Below, piece after piece: positions 47,874 through 58,589 of a stretch of DNA of 64,000 nucleotides (position 1 is its first letter; every line of letters starts with the position of its first letter). The DNA comes from Rhizophagus irregularis (lineage: Eukaryota; Glomeromycota; Glomeromycetes; Glomerales; Glomeraceae): the NCBI RefSeq assembly GCF_026210795.1, contig NC_089431.1, positions 4,278,001 to 4,342,000 of the forward strand, in the 5' to 3' direction. The notes below the pieces were generated by a model. That model had not been told where the DNA came from and searched no databases. It worked only from the letters and a program-made list of their open reading frames with translations. The position numbers were made by a program, and so were the translations under genes.

Positions 47874-48970
47874 ATATAAATAGATTTAGGTTAACCTTTT
47901 TGTTACCAGAATCACATGACAATTTCACGGCAATCGGATTACGAATCCTTTCTTTCACGTGACAAAATCAGATTTAAAACGTAAAAAAATAATTTTTTTA
48001 GTGAAAAAATGAGATCATTGAAAAAAGATCTCCATTACAGCAATTTATTATCTCTGATATTTCTATAATTATCATTTAACGTAATGTTCATTCTCTATAT
48101 TTGAGCATAATGTAATAATAAACATAAATCTAAATAAATCTTTGATTATTTAATCGTACAGCCTTAACAGCCTAATTTACAAATTTATGATATTCTTTAA
48201 TATTTACATTGCATGAAATATATAGCATAAATATATCTAAAAAATACATTATTTTATGAATTTCATTCTATAGGTATTTGTTGTTCACTGATCACTATGA
48301 TGTTAATTGATGCGACTCTAATGATAATATTTTTTTTTTCCTGTTATTTAGATTTTGGAATTCTTATTTCTGGTGCGATAAATATCATAAGTTTTTATAA
48401 ATACTGTTATCGTTAGTTCTTTAGTTGCTTGGATATTAAGCGATGTATAACTTAGGTTTTATTAAGCAGAAGGATCGGAGGGTCTTAAGTCTTATCTAAA
48501 AATTATTACTTTTATTTAAATCCGATCAGATACGAATAAAGTATAGCTTCCCAATATGCCTATACAATCAGACGTAAATAAAGGATTTTCACTAAACCAA
48601 AAATAATTAATCAATAAAGATAAAGTTTATATACGAAAATAACAAAATTAAAGTGTATATTTTAAAGTGTAAGAAAATAAACTTTTTTGAATATCTTAAC
48701 CGTCGATGATATAATAAAATCTATACTAATTATAACATATTAAATATATGCTATATACGCACTATATAAACTATATAAAATATATTAATTATATAAAATA
48801 TACCAACTATATAAAATTTATTAACTATATTAGATATATATTTAGCATACTGTATTGCATATGTTGCATATCGAACATTCGCAACATAGAACCGAGGGTG
48901 TGGGGGACAACTTATTTGTTGTGTCACCATAAAAACTGTCACCCCATGAATTTATCTTTTACTATATAAT
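47874..48970. other. Non-coding stretch with a low-complexity block
   Basis: 48740-48850 is a run of ACTATATAAAATATA-like words. A G+C-richer piece with ACCGAGGGTGTGGGGGACAA lies near 48892. No gene is seen. Confidence 0.4.
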
Positions 48971-49037
48971 TATATTATTATATCAAAAAAAATATCCCAA
49001 GCTTAAATCATTTGACACACAACGTTTCTAAAAGCCG

Positions 49038-49370
49038 ATGTTCGAGTATAAAGTAGCATACATGAGAACTGTTTACTGCCAAAGTTTCATAGCATTTAGC
49101 GCGTTATTGGCTTTCTGGTTAGCTCAAATATGTTTAATTAAGGGTTTCTATGTAATTAATATTTTTTTCTCAGTCGGAAAATTAATAATAATAAATTTTT
49201 TAATCGTAGTATATTTTTTTTACTTTATTATAAAATTTACAATTATCCACGTTTCATTATTCTATGAAAACAATTCTTTGTTAAGTGCTTTGTCAGTAAA
49301 AGGTGACCGATTTTTCAAGTTGGAAATAATTATAGGTACCAACTTTTGTTTTTTTTTTATACGGTGTTGA
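49038..49370 (+). CDS. Doubtful hydrophobic ORF
   Basis: A 110-codon frame encodes three hydrophobic stretches, for example FIAFSALLAFWLAQICLI. It has no family match that I recognise and no flanking exon. In DNA this rich in T such frames arise by chance, so I rate it low. Confidence 0.15.
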   Translation: MFEYKVAYMRTVYCQSFIAFSALLAFWLAQICLIKGFYVINIFFSVGKLIIINFLIVVYFFYFIIKFTIIHVSLFYENNSLLSALSVKGDRFFKLEIIIGTNFCFFFIRC

Positions 49371-49464
49371 AGTCTCAAATGCCCAGATTAACCACAATAA
49401 TTCTGATACTAAAACCATTTTAGTGAATGAATCTTCTACTTCTTCACGCTATGCCCAAACCCGA

Positions 49465-49640
49465 AGCTTGATATTTATCTGTACGAGCTTGATATTTTTA
49501 TCTGTTCATGCTTGTTGTTTATCTATCATGTGCTTGATGTTTATCTTGATGTTTTATCTATACATGATGCTTGATGTTTTTATCTGTTCGTGCTTGGTAT
49601 TATTATCTGTCCGTGCTTGAGGTTTTATCTATGTACTTGA
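49465..49640 (+). repeat. Degenerate tandem repeat, about 30-bp units
   Basis: The words TGCTTGATGTTTTTATCTG and GTTTATCTATCATG alternate about six times. No gene overlaps it. Confidence 0.65.
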
Positions 49641-49859
49641 TGTTTTTGTCCAACTGTATTTGATTTAATCAAACTATACTTGATAACCTTATCTTGTCAA
49701 AAATTAGTTTCTTTTTCAGCACTGGGTTGATATTTTGTCAATTTTGTCAATCACATGTTTTTAAGTTTAGCATAGTTTTTACACGAAGAATTCTTATTTT
49801 ATTTTATTTGGCTTTTTTTTTATAAACAATTTTTGTAGAGTTTTTATTTTTAATATAGG

Positions 49860-50205
49860 CAAAGGCTTTTTTTGATAAGATTTTTTTTTTTTTGACATAT
49901 ACCTAATTTGTTGGAACAATTTTTTTTAACAGGAAAGATTTTTTTTTTTCGATAGAGAATTCATTGAGAATTTTTTTTTTGTAGAAAATTCTTTGGAGAA
50001 TTTTTTTAATAGGAAAGATTTTTTTTTTGATAAAAATAATTTTGTCGGAAATTTTCTAACAAAGTGAGATTTTTTTTTTGATAGAGAATTTCGTAAAGAA
50101 TTTTTTTTTTAATAGGAGGAGAGTTTTTTTCTTGATATAGAAATTCTTTTGAGAATTTTTTTAATAGGTATTAGGTAAGAATCTTTGAAATTTTTTTTTA
50201 ATAGG
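49860..50205 (+). repeat. T-tract array with GATAGAGAATT and AATAGG words
   Basis: T runs of 8-12 alternate with GATAGAGAATTC-, GAGAATT- and AATAGGAAAGA-like words at irregular 50-65-bp spacing. This is the complement in style of the A-tract array at 5878-6170, though not the same sequence. Confidence 0.6.
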
Positions 50206-50950
50206 GAAAATGTGTCACTTCAAACGAAAAATGTAGTAAGAAATTACTCTAACGCCTTCGATTAATACTGTTTGAACTGTCTAGACTCGTGAAGCGAACC
50301 TCGGATTTCATTATTAAAAAGGGGAATCAAAACATGTGATTATATTGTCATGGACTACTTAAAGTTTAAACTAGGCAATCGTGACACAGTCTCATTGTTT
50401 GTGAGATGGATTTTATACATGAAGTATGCGCAGTTTTGGTAATAACTAATAACTGTGAACATATCATTTTATATATATAGATTGCTTTTATTTTATTATT
50501 TTATGTCATAAATGAATTTTTAATTATCCGTTAACAAAATGTCCAGGAAATGTACGTTGCTATACCGAAAGAATTACACTTTACATGTTTTTTTTATGTA
50601 ATTCGAAAATGAATGTACAAAAATGAGGTCATTTTTTACTGACTATATTATATTGTTATATTTACTATAAAGAAACTCAAGTGCTACCTACTTCATCTGA
50701 TTATATGTAGAAAAAAATAAATTCCAATGGCGTGCGTGTTCACAGCCATATCATATACAGCGAAACGTATCAATATAGTTTAACTGTTTCTACATACAAG
50801 TTGGGATTCTATATGGACAACATATTTCCTCTTAAAAGTTTTTTTTATATCCTAGAATAATATTGTCGATAAAGTCAAATGAATCGTTCGTTCATGTTAA
50901 AAGAATTTGAATACACATAGTTAAGCTTTATTTTAAATATTCAATTGTAG
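50206..50950. other. Intergenic stretch downstream of the astacin gene
   Basis: I see no coding sequence or repeat that can be supported. Confidence 0.4.
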
Positions 50951-51955
50951 CTATTTCGAATCAATAGGATCCGCATCTGGATCCGCATCTGGATCAAAGG
51001 GATATCCATTAAAGAAATTGTTTATAATTAAGTTATTTGTATTTTGTCTCGGTAATTTGGATAAATTATATGTTAAATAATTAGATGTTAAACGTCTTAG
51101 TCTTCGTAGATTTCGACGGTTAAGAACAATTTTCTTTCGAAAGAGAAAGACAACCCGGGGATAAAGTTTATTAAGTGCCAATTTATCACCAGAACTTAAT
51201 CTTTCACGTTGACCTGAGTCGTGGAAAAATATTTGTTATTATACAAGGTAGTATGAATTATGAAAGGAACAGAACGGAGCCCATACAAACCTATTTTTGA
51301 ATTTGTTCCTGACTTCGCCTTAACCCCCTGTTTTTCAGAGTAGTGCATTATAGATTCGAAGTCGTATGGGCCATAACACAAAACATCTGATTTCTCAAGC
51401 TTTTCATAATTTATATTACTTTTATTATCCCCTTTAACTAAAATCTTTATATGTTCATCCCGGTCTGGGCGACAATGTTCATGGTGAAAACCGAGCGCAT
51501 GCATCAGTTCATGCATAGCGTGGCCTATGGGATGCGGCCAGTTCTCGGTAACCGATAATTTCTTTATATTTGCAAAATAAATAAGAGTGAGGATTAGCGA
51601 CTTGAATCATAGAGTATAATAAATATAATAAATAGAATACATTCCTTTTAAATTAAGTAATTACCTGTTTACCACCTTGCTTACCAATGAAGGACCAATA
51701 CCCACCTTTATCAACAATCTTGATATAGTCCTTTTGGTCGTTTCTTTCTTCGAATACTATTGAACTTACTTCTGCAATCCTTTCCATTGCTTTCATCACA
51801 GATGTTTTAAGTTCAAAAGATATATCTTTGTCAAATTTATACGGAATTGTCCTGTTATCCCAAAGCTTTCTGTTATCGCTAGTATAAACGTCAGAATATA
51901 CATCTACTTCGTCAAGAACTGCACAACATTTGTTATTTTTCGGTATTATACTCAT
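50951..51955 (-). CDS. Astacin-family zinc metalloprotease, three exons
   Basis: Exons 51955-51665, 51561-51291 and 51213-50951 join in phase to 274 aa across GT-AG introns of 103 and 77 bp. The zinc site is HELMHALGFHHEHCRPDRD (114-132), matching HExxHxxGxxHExxRxDRD of the M12A astacins: zinc ligands His114, His118 and His124, catalytic Glu115. The Met-turn is SIMHYS (167-172), with Tyr171 the usual fifth ligand. The N-terminal half (WDNRTIPYKFD) is the normal astacin start. The C-terminus after RERLSSGDKLALNKLYP has a basic patch and PDADPDADP. No signal peptide is visible at MSIIPKNNK, so either an upstream exon is missed or the protein stays inside the cell. Confidence 0.92.
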
Positions 51956-52411
51956 ATCTAACTATTTTTTAAAATAAGAAAATTAGTAGTGGAAGCAAAA
52001 GAGAGAATTAGTTACGATAACGCGATCCAAAATAAAACCAATATTATACAAATAATCAGGATGGCTTTTCAGCTACGAAACAATTATTCCCAATGAAATA
52101 AAGTATTTACTTTACAAACGGTTCTAGAATATCCTCGTTATAGCGAAAAGTATACGACAACCTATCCCTATTACATATAAATGAATGGCGGCAAAAACAT
52201 AAATTTCACAAAGAAAGAAAACGAGGTTTTGCATAAGAGATAAGTAATAAGCACTTTAATCCTTCTAGTATGCATAATGTACAGAGACTTTGTATTATCT
52301 GATGACTTACTTTCCGTATTACTGAAATTTAGATGTGTTCCTGTCTATTACGTTGGCCTTTTGCGTTATTTGTTCGAAAACTTAGTTTGATACTTGGAAA
52401 GGCAGGTCCCC
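51956..52411. other. Region upstream of the astacin gene
   Basis: It holds the presumed promoter of the minus-strand astacin gene. No TATA-like box or further exon with a signal peptide could be identified. Confidence 0.35.
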
Positions 52412-52513
52412 TACTTTGAAACTAAAGAGAATATTCGGAAATATATTGCAGGTATATAGGTTTACTTTGAAACTAAGGAAAGTATTCGGAAATATATTGC
52501 AGGTATATAGGTT
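52412..52513 (+). repeat. 51-bp tandem duplication
   Basis: Two units, 52412-52462 and 52463-52513, share TACTTTGAAACTAA then ATTCGGAAATATATTGCAGG with three differences. The unit is non-coding. Confidence 0.75.
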
Positions 52514-52886
52514 ATGGTAACATGATAAGGTGAAGAATAATTGCCGTCTTAGGTCTTTTCGAGGAAGTTTTAATTAAAAGTAAAAAAAAAATGTTTTTTC
52601 CGTCTTATGATTAACATACATGTACAGATTGTACAGCATATAAAACTCTATTTGACTTGTACAAGTGAACACGTAGCACACACGCAGGGGATTGGTGTTA
52701 CTATTGATAGTTTTGAGTACCCTGGATTTTTTGAACTTCAATCGCTTCATAATAGGCCAACTACCTGGATGTACTACCCTGGATGTAAACACTACTTGCT
52801 AACCAGTCATGTATTACAAAAAATAAATAAAATATGGTTTCGGAAGTTTCGCCAAAAATTTAGTTTCGGTTTCCCCCGAAACACTA

Positions 52887-53263
52887 CAGTCAGACCTCTA
52901 TGTACCGATATCCTATATACCGATAATTGCCTGTACCGATAAATTTTCTACACCGCTCTACAAGCAAAACTGCCATATTGTATGTCCTGTTTCACAATTA
53001 ATAAAAAAACCTCATTGTACCGATATTATATAGTTGATGTGATACTTTAGGTTACACTGGTATTAATTCTGGCCAACACTATAAATTTGGCCGGAGTTAA
53101 CGTAAAGGTTCCATCCAAATCACATGAAATTTTAATATATTAGTTTGCATAATGCTGGTCTTGGCCCGCATTATGATTACTAATAATCTGTATATGTAAC
53201 GATAATTTGATATATTCCCCAAAACAATAGTATCGGTACAGACGGTACATAGAGGTCCGACTG
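52887..53263. mobile_element. Pogo-type MITE
   Basis: The ends are CAGTCAGACCTCTATGTACC and its inverted copy with one difference, flanked by TA (52885-52886 and 53264-53265). The interior is rich in ACCGATA words, as subterminal regions of pogo elements often are, and non-coding. The CAGT-C-GACC outer motif differs from the CAGTCTGCCCT of the full element at 12260, so it belongs to a different pogo subfamily. Confidence 0.88.
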
Positions 53264-54909
53264 TATTATATATTGTGCAGATTATTGCAAGATTTCGAAA
53301 GTAATTTCAAAGGTCTTTCTTTTTTCTTTAGTTGGCTAACGTTTATTTGCTCTTTTTTTTTTGTAGGCTAGCAAGTTCCGGTCTCCCATTCCAAAGGTAT
53401 AACCTTCGAAAAAATAATTTTTTATTAATATTATTTAATGAACGTTAGTTCTTATTTTTGTAGGTCCAGAATGTCAAAGGTACGCTTAATACGGACTCAA
53501 TTTTGAAAAAAAAAATTTGACTTATTATTATTAAATTTGTTATTTTTTATTTTTTTTTAAAAAAAAAATTGATTTTTTCTTAGTAACGCATTTCTTTATT
53601 AATTTAATTAATAAATCACAATTACAAATTAAATAGAAATACCTAAAATAATGAACTCATAGAGTATATTATCTTTACAACTAAAAATCTATCTTCTATT
53701 TACACAATGAAATTCGGTAAACCGAATCTACCGGTTCCACTAAAAATATCTGGTTTATGGTATAGTGAAAAAATTTCGATATATTGAAAATCTATTATAC
53801 AGAATTTTTAAAAAAATTTTCATGCTAGTAAAACTAATATATACTATATTTTAATTGTTCATCATAGTTTTAAGTCATAGAGGTCATGAAAATGAATATA
53901 AAATATATAAGTAATATATAACTTCAGCCGGAATTAAGATTTTTGTAATTCCGGCCAAAATTAAGATTTACTTAAATTTTATTGGTTAATGATCACGTGG
54001 TCCGGGTTATCGAATCATTTTTACCTATAGCTGATTAGAAAATTGAATATCGAGCTTTTATTAGTAAACTCTGGTAACTGAAACTATTTTAATATACGTG
54101 ATTTGGTTCCAGCAAAAAAGTCCGGTTTAGGCCCAAATCCGGTTTATCGAAGATCCGGTTTATTGATCTAAAGAAATATTGGCCATATTGTTAGCGTTAC
54201 TTGCTTTTCTATTTCATGTAATTTTTTTTTATAATCATTGTTTTGTTATTATTATAACTTTCATCCTCACCATTCCCTTCCTTTTTCGTTAAGTCTATGC
54301 TCTTTTTCTATTTCTATAACTTTGATCAATCCAAATTTTGTCTTTAATACTATCAAAACATCTCAATAACCATGTCAAACTTTAGATCTGCCAATGAATA
54401 TTTTTGATTACTCTCTGATTAGCATGATAAAATCAATCTCAAACATTTAATTTTATCATGAAGACCTTGTGCAAGTAATGCCTCTTCATATGTTACTAAA
54501 TTATTTTCAAATTTTACTTTATTATTTTTTTTAAAAAACGTAAGATATATATTATATAAAACGATAAGCTGTCACAATTTTCATTTCCTATTTTTAAGAC
54601 AATAGAGCTTGACATTGAATCAGCAAATATTATTTAATATTTATTTGGAATTTTATTTACATATTGAAGTGTTTTTGAAACATTATTTTACATTTTGATA
54701 AAATTTTCCTGGTACTGCCTATAGTACCCAAAGTTAGTACCCCACGCCGGGTATTTTACTAGATATAAAATTTTTACTCTCAATTAGCACTCCCTTAATT
54801 CTGGTAGCTTCCACGGCCTGGCCACGGGTATTATATAATTTTTAAATCAGGTATTTTGTATAATACCCGGGTATTATGTGCAGTGCGGTACGGTATATAA
54901 AACCTTATA
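53264..54909. other. Non-coding stretch with old repeats
   Basis: 53581-53680 resembles the 3' tail of the LINE. Around 53700-54180 CCGGTTTATCGA- and TTCGGTAAACCGAATCTACC-like words suggest an old element whose ends I cannot pair. Near 54720-54900 palindromic TACCCGGGTA words recur. No gene is visible. Confidence 0.4.
53581..53680 (-). mobile_element. Possible 5'-truncated LINE 3' end
   Basis: AGTAACGCATTTCTTTATTAA follows a T/A run just as AGTAACGCGTTTTATTAATT follows the poly-T at 34032 in the full LINE. Similarity continues for about 70 bp in the same order. It would be a dead-on-arrival copy, diverged from the full-length one. Confidence 0.5.
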
Positions 54910-55106
54910 CAGTGACACCTCTCTAAGTGCACCCCCCTTGGGACCATAGTAAAAAAATAGTAGAATGTGCACTTAGAGAGGGTGTGCATTTATAGAGAGT
55001 AAAATATTAAGAGCTCTTATAAGTTGGGATCAGGTCCACCGTGCACTTAAAGAGAATTTATATAGTGCGTGCACTTATAGAGGGTGCACTTATAGAGGTG
55101 TCACTG
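54910..55106. mobile_element. 197-bp pogo-type MITE
   Basis: CAGTGACACCTCTCTAAGTG at the left faces an inverted CACTTATAGAGGTGTCACTG at the right, with TA on both sides (54908-54909 and 55107-55108). Four GTGCACTTA-type words lie inside. It is non-coding. Confidence 0.9.
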
Positions 55107-55629
55107 TAGAAGTCAAGAATCATTGAGAAAAAAATTCGACTACGGTTCTTTTAAAAAAAATGAAAATTGAATTTTTAAAAAATTAAACTTTCATTATCCT
55201 ATTCATTGCAAAATTATTCCAATTATTTTTACTTCATTTCTTTATATATTTTCCATGCCTGATTAATCAGGTCTTCTTTAAAAATTCAATTATTTCTTTT
55301 CTTTCATCTTCAGAAATTATTAAGTTTTCTTACAAACATAATACAGTCAGACCTCCATATAATCACCTAATTGGTTCAGAATCGATTATATTAGAAATTT
55401 TTAAATTTATCACTGACATATTAAAGTTCTGGCCGAATATAGTGCTGGTTGGAATTGCAAATTTCCTAATAAGGAAATTACGATTTATGAAACATTATTT
55501 ATCCGAAATCATGTGATTTTGTCATTTTAGCCAAAAATTAATATACAGCCAAAATTATGTGATTGAGTGAGGTTTTATTATTAATGTGATTTGTGATTGT
55601 GAGGAGGTAATTTTATATAAAAAAAACCA
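55107..55629. other. Non-coding stretch with one pogo-type end
   Basis: TA CAGTCAGACCTCCATATAATC at 55342-55364 is a pogo-type left end, but no facing right end is found in the window. The rest is A+T-rich and non-coding. Confidence 0.5.
55344..55370 (+). repeat. Unpaired pogo-type terminal repeat
   Basis: CAGTCAGACCTCCATATAAT is preceded by TA and matches the outer bases of the MITE at 52887. The other end is missing or too diverged. Confidence 0.55.
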
Positions 55630-56896
55630 AATGCTGGAGGAGGGCTTCCTAATAATGTTATAATTGCACCTGATATTAAGATTGGATTGGTAAGCAACTT
55701 TACAGGCTTAGGTACTTCTATACTACGATTGAACACGAAAAATAATAAAACTATAGTAAAATTTTGGAAAAACCAATTAGCTCATTTTGGTCAACTTACA
55801 CAAGTAAGGGAATATGACAGTGAATTCGCAATAAAAATTAATAAAATTGTAAGGTCGCTGAGATTATAAATGACCAGCAATTTATTCGTGGATTAAATCC
55901 CATGAACTAGTATAATCTTCGGATGATGGCAAATACAATGACACACTGGATAATATTGAAAAAGCATTAGCTGAAGCAGAGAAATGCTTGAATATGTAAG
56001 AAAATATAACCCCTATCCACAACCACCTAAATTATCTTATAAATAGCCAAAAACTTATACGGAAGATGATCATATTAGTCGAATTGTAGAAAAACGTATT
56101 TCATCAAGACAAAAGAAACCAGTTATAAGTAGCGGTGAGGCTTTTTTGGCATTAGAAATTATTGCAGAACGTTTAGGTTATCCCAATAGTTCACCAAGGG
56201 ATGTGAACTCTTTAAGTTTATCGAACAAGAAATCGAAAAATTAGGTCATGAGACATTTATACGAGTATTACAAAAGAAACTATATAGAAGGACATATTCC
56301 ACTAAAAAAGCTAGTAAAAAGACAAGTAAAACAAAACGCCACTGTTCAGGTCTTCTATTAGCACAAACTTATGATTCTTCAAATGAGGAAAGTATAACTG
56401 AAGGAAGTGAGACATAAGAATCAAATTCTGATTCAGATAGTAAAGTTGTTATTTGGGCTCACGCGATGTTGACAGCGAAACAGAATATGAGACAGACTGT
56501 GAGACAGAGACATCTTCTAATAGCGAGGATAATGAACCTTACAGATGCAATAAAGTTAAAAAAAAAGAGCGTGAAAAAGAATGGTAAGGAGGTTAAAGAA
56601 GTAACAAAAAAGAAATCTACCAAGAAAAAAACTGAGCAAGGCTCACGAAGTAAAACCAAAGACAATGGAGTTAAGAATAACAACGGAGTTAAGAATGGTA
56701 ACGGAGTAGTTATTTCTCGAAACCAAAAAAGGATATTAACGTTAAGATATATTTCGAGATCATTAGTCGCACAATATCCTAAGAAATTGTGCAAGAAATT
56801 TTCCTCCATCTCAACAAAGAATATATTAGCACAAAAGACATGCTTTTAGAGCAATATATCCTAAACTACTTTCCTGAAGAGAAAGAAAAGATATGG

Positions 56897-57102
56897 AGGA
56901 CCCAGAAATATATATAAAAGGGTCAGGTTAAATCATGAAAATCTTTCCTTTTTTAGATAATTTTTGATAATTCCAGTCAGAATTTTATTTCCTATTATAG
57001 TAACTGACTGACATTATCGTAATTCTGGCCCTGAAAAAAGGCGTACAGCTCGTAGTAAAAATTTTTTTCATCACCTGACCCCTATATATATTTCTGGGTC
57101 CT
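56897..57102. mobile_element. 206-bp inverted-repeat MITE, first insertion in the retropepsin gene
   Basis: AGGACCCAGAAATATATATA at the left faces TATATATATTTCTGGGTCCT at the right, and pairing continues inward (GGGTCAGG with CCTGACCC). Flanks AGATATGG (56889-56896) and AGATATAG (57103-57110) differ at one base, fitting an old 8-bp target duplication as made by hAT transposases. Confidence 0.8.
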
Positions 57103-57443
57103 AGATATAGAAACAAGTCACAGAAGTATATGATATTTTGTTTATTTGTTATCAATTACAGGTCAATTACCAGAAAATACGCATGCTGTTGATCTAGTAT
57201 TTGGTGGGGACGCCAGATACAAACGGCAACCTATAGGATTGAGACAGAATAATCTAGCACTAAATCACGCAATCAAGGCATATCAAAAGGCACAATCGTC
57301 AAATTATAAAGGATCAGGAGATTCCCAATTGCATAAGACACAATTATGTAAAGTTCAGTCATATGCTATCCTAAGGCTCCAAATGATGTGGCTTCGATTT
57401 GTTGCAAAATAGACACAGAAATTATCTTATATGCGGTGATTGA

Positions 57444-57677
57444 TGAGTGATACGAATAGTAGTAGAATATGGTGGAAGTGTTGAGTAGAGTATAACGTGG
57501 ATGGGACATTATACTCAAGTGATAAATAAACACCTCGGCCCAAGCTCAGCCCAGCAGTTTGGCCGGGTGTCTATTCATCACTTGAGTATGGTTCACACCC
57601 TTTATGTTACACACCGCTAAATATCACAATACTTTACTCAACACACTGGCATTACTCTACTACTTTTCGTCTTATCT
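57444..57677. mobile_element. 234-bp hAT-like MITE, second insertion
   Basis: The ends TGAGTGATACGAATAGTAGT and ACTACTTTTCGTCTTATCT pair imperfectly, and inner words ATACTCAAGTGAT and ATCACTTGAGTAT pair well. A perfect 8-bp direct repeat GTGATTGA lies on both sides (57436-57443 and 57678-57685). The insertion falls two codons before the protease DTGS active site. Confidence 0.85.
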
Positions 57678-57805
57678 GTGATTGACACAGGATCAGATTC
57701 TTCAATCATTTCACAGAATATTTCCAAGAAGCGATAGATAAAAATGGCTCTCATAAAATAACAGGTATTGCTAGTTTGGCGAAAACCGTAGGGACAATCT
57801 ATGAC

Positions 57806-58180
57806 TAGGGATGTCAAAAGTTCAGTTATAACCGATTATAACCGGGTTTTACCGATTTGGTTACGGTTTGGTTTCAGTGATTTTGGTGTTTATATATATA
57901 TATATATAGTATTCTTATTTTTGAAATAATAAGAAAATTTATCTTTTATACGTTGATCACATGATTTTTCATTCCGCTGAAAAAATTCGCAAAATTGACA
58001 TTATTATTGTAAAAAAATTAAAACTTTAAGGAATATTATCAAATAAAATTATAATTAACACTTTCTAGCATTAGTTCATTCAATTTGCAGCAATTCGGTT
58101 TTATCGGTCAGTTTTGCAGTCAGTTCAGTTTCAGCTGAAAACCACGGTTTTAAAACCGAAACTGACCGTTGGCATCCCTA
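57806..58180. mobile_element. 375-bp hAT-like MITE, third insertion
   Basis: It starts TAGGGATGTCAAAAG and ends TTGGCATCCCTA. CCGGTTTT- and AAAACCG-type words pair further in. TCTATGAC precedes it (57798-57805) and recurs at 58186-58193, five bases beyond the right end, so the duplication is present but with a small filler. The protease frame resumes after the second TCTATGAC. Confidence 0.82.
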
Positions 58181-58589
58181 TCTTATCTATGACCTACCTA
58201 TAACTATTGGCCAAGGGAAAACGAAATACATTTAGAGATGGTTTTCTGGTTGTTAAAACAGAAAAGGATAAGAACGGAAAAGACAAATCATTATTAATAT
58301 TGGGCGTACCTTGGCAACATCAGGCTGGATGGGAACCTATAATGAAGGGCGAGTTCACAGTAAATTATAATGGCAAGATCATAATTATCCTTTTTTTGAT
58401 TTACCAAGTCCAAAGAGAAGTGATTACTATGGAGAATAAGTTTCGTAAGCAAAATTTAAAAAAATGCTTAGAATGTTCTGAGCAGAGCTTAAAGTACTTG
58501 AAATGCAACTTAAACTAGCTCTTGAATATGGTCTAATTATTGCTAAAGAAATGTGACTTATTTCAGCAGAGCAGGGCTATTTCTAGGCC

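Larger units (their letters stand above)
55630..58555 (+). pseudogene. Gag/retropepsin gene remnant with three insertions
   Basis: The plus strand shows pieces of one protein in changing frames: LNTKNNKTIVKFWKNQLAHF (55735), TLDNIEKALAEAEKCLNM (55943), IEQEIEKLGHETFIRVLQKK (56225) and a Lys/Ser-rich stretch (KEVKEVTKKKSTKKK, 56590). Next come PENTHAVDLVFGGDARYKRQ (57175), APNDVASICCKIDTEIILYA (57370), then DTGSDSSIISQNISKK (57686), a retropepsin-type aspartic protease active site (D-T-G-S). The end is ILGVPWQHQAGWEPIMKGEF (58297). The order suggests a gag-protease polyprotein of a Ty3-type retroelement; no reverse transcriptase follows. Three inverted-repeat elements interrupt it at 56897, 57444 and 57806, and further stops and frameshifts lie between. 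Confidence 0.7.

Noticed and set aside
53370-53480. Two tiny exon-like pieces each following TTTTTGTAG
   Set aside because: At 30 and 16 bp without partner exons they cannot be supported as a gene.
56459-56849. Plus- and minus-strand ORFs of about 120 codons
   Set aside because: The plus frame is only part of the broken gag remnant and the minus frame is its shadow; neither is a separate gene.
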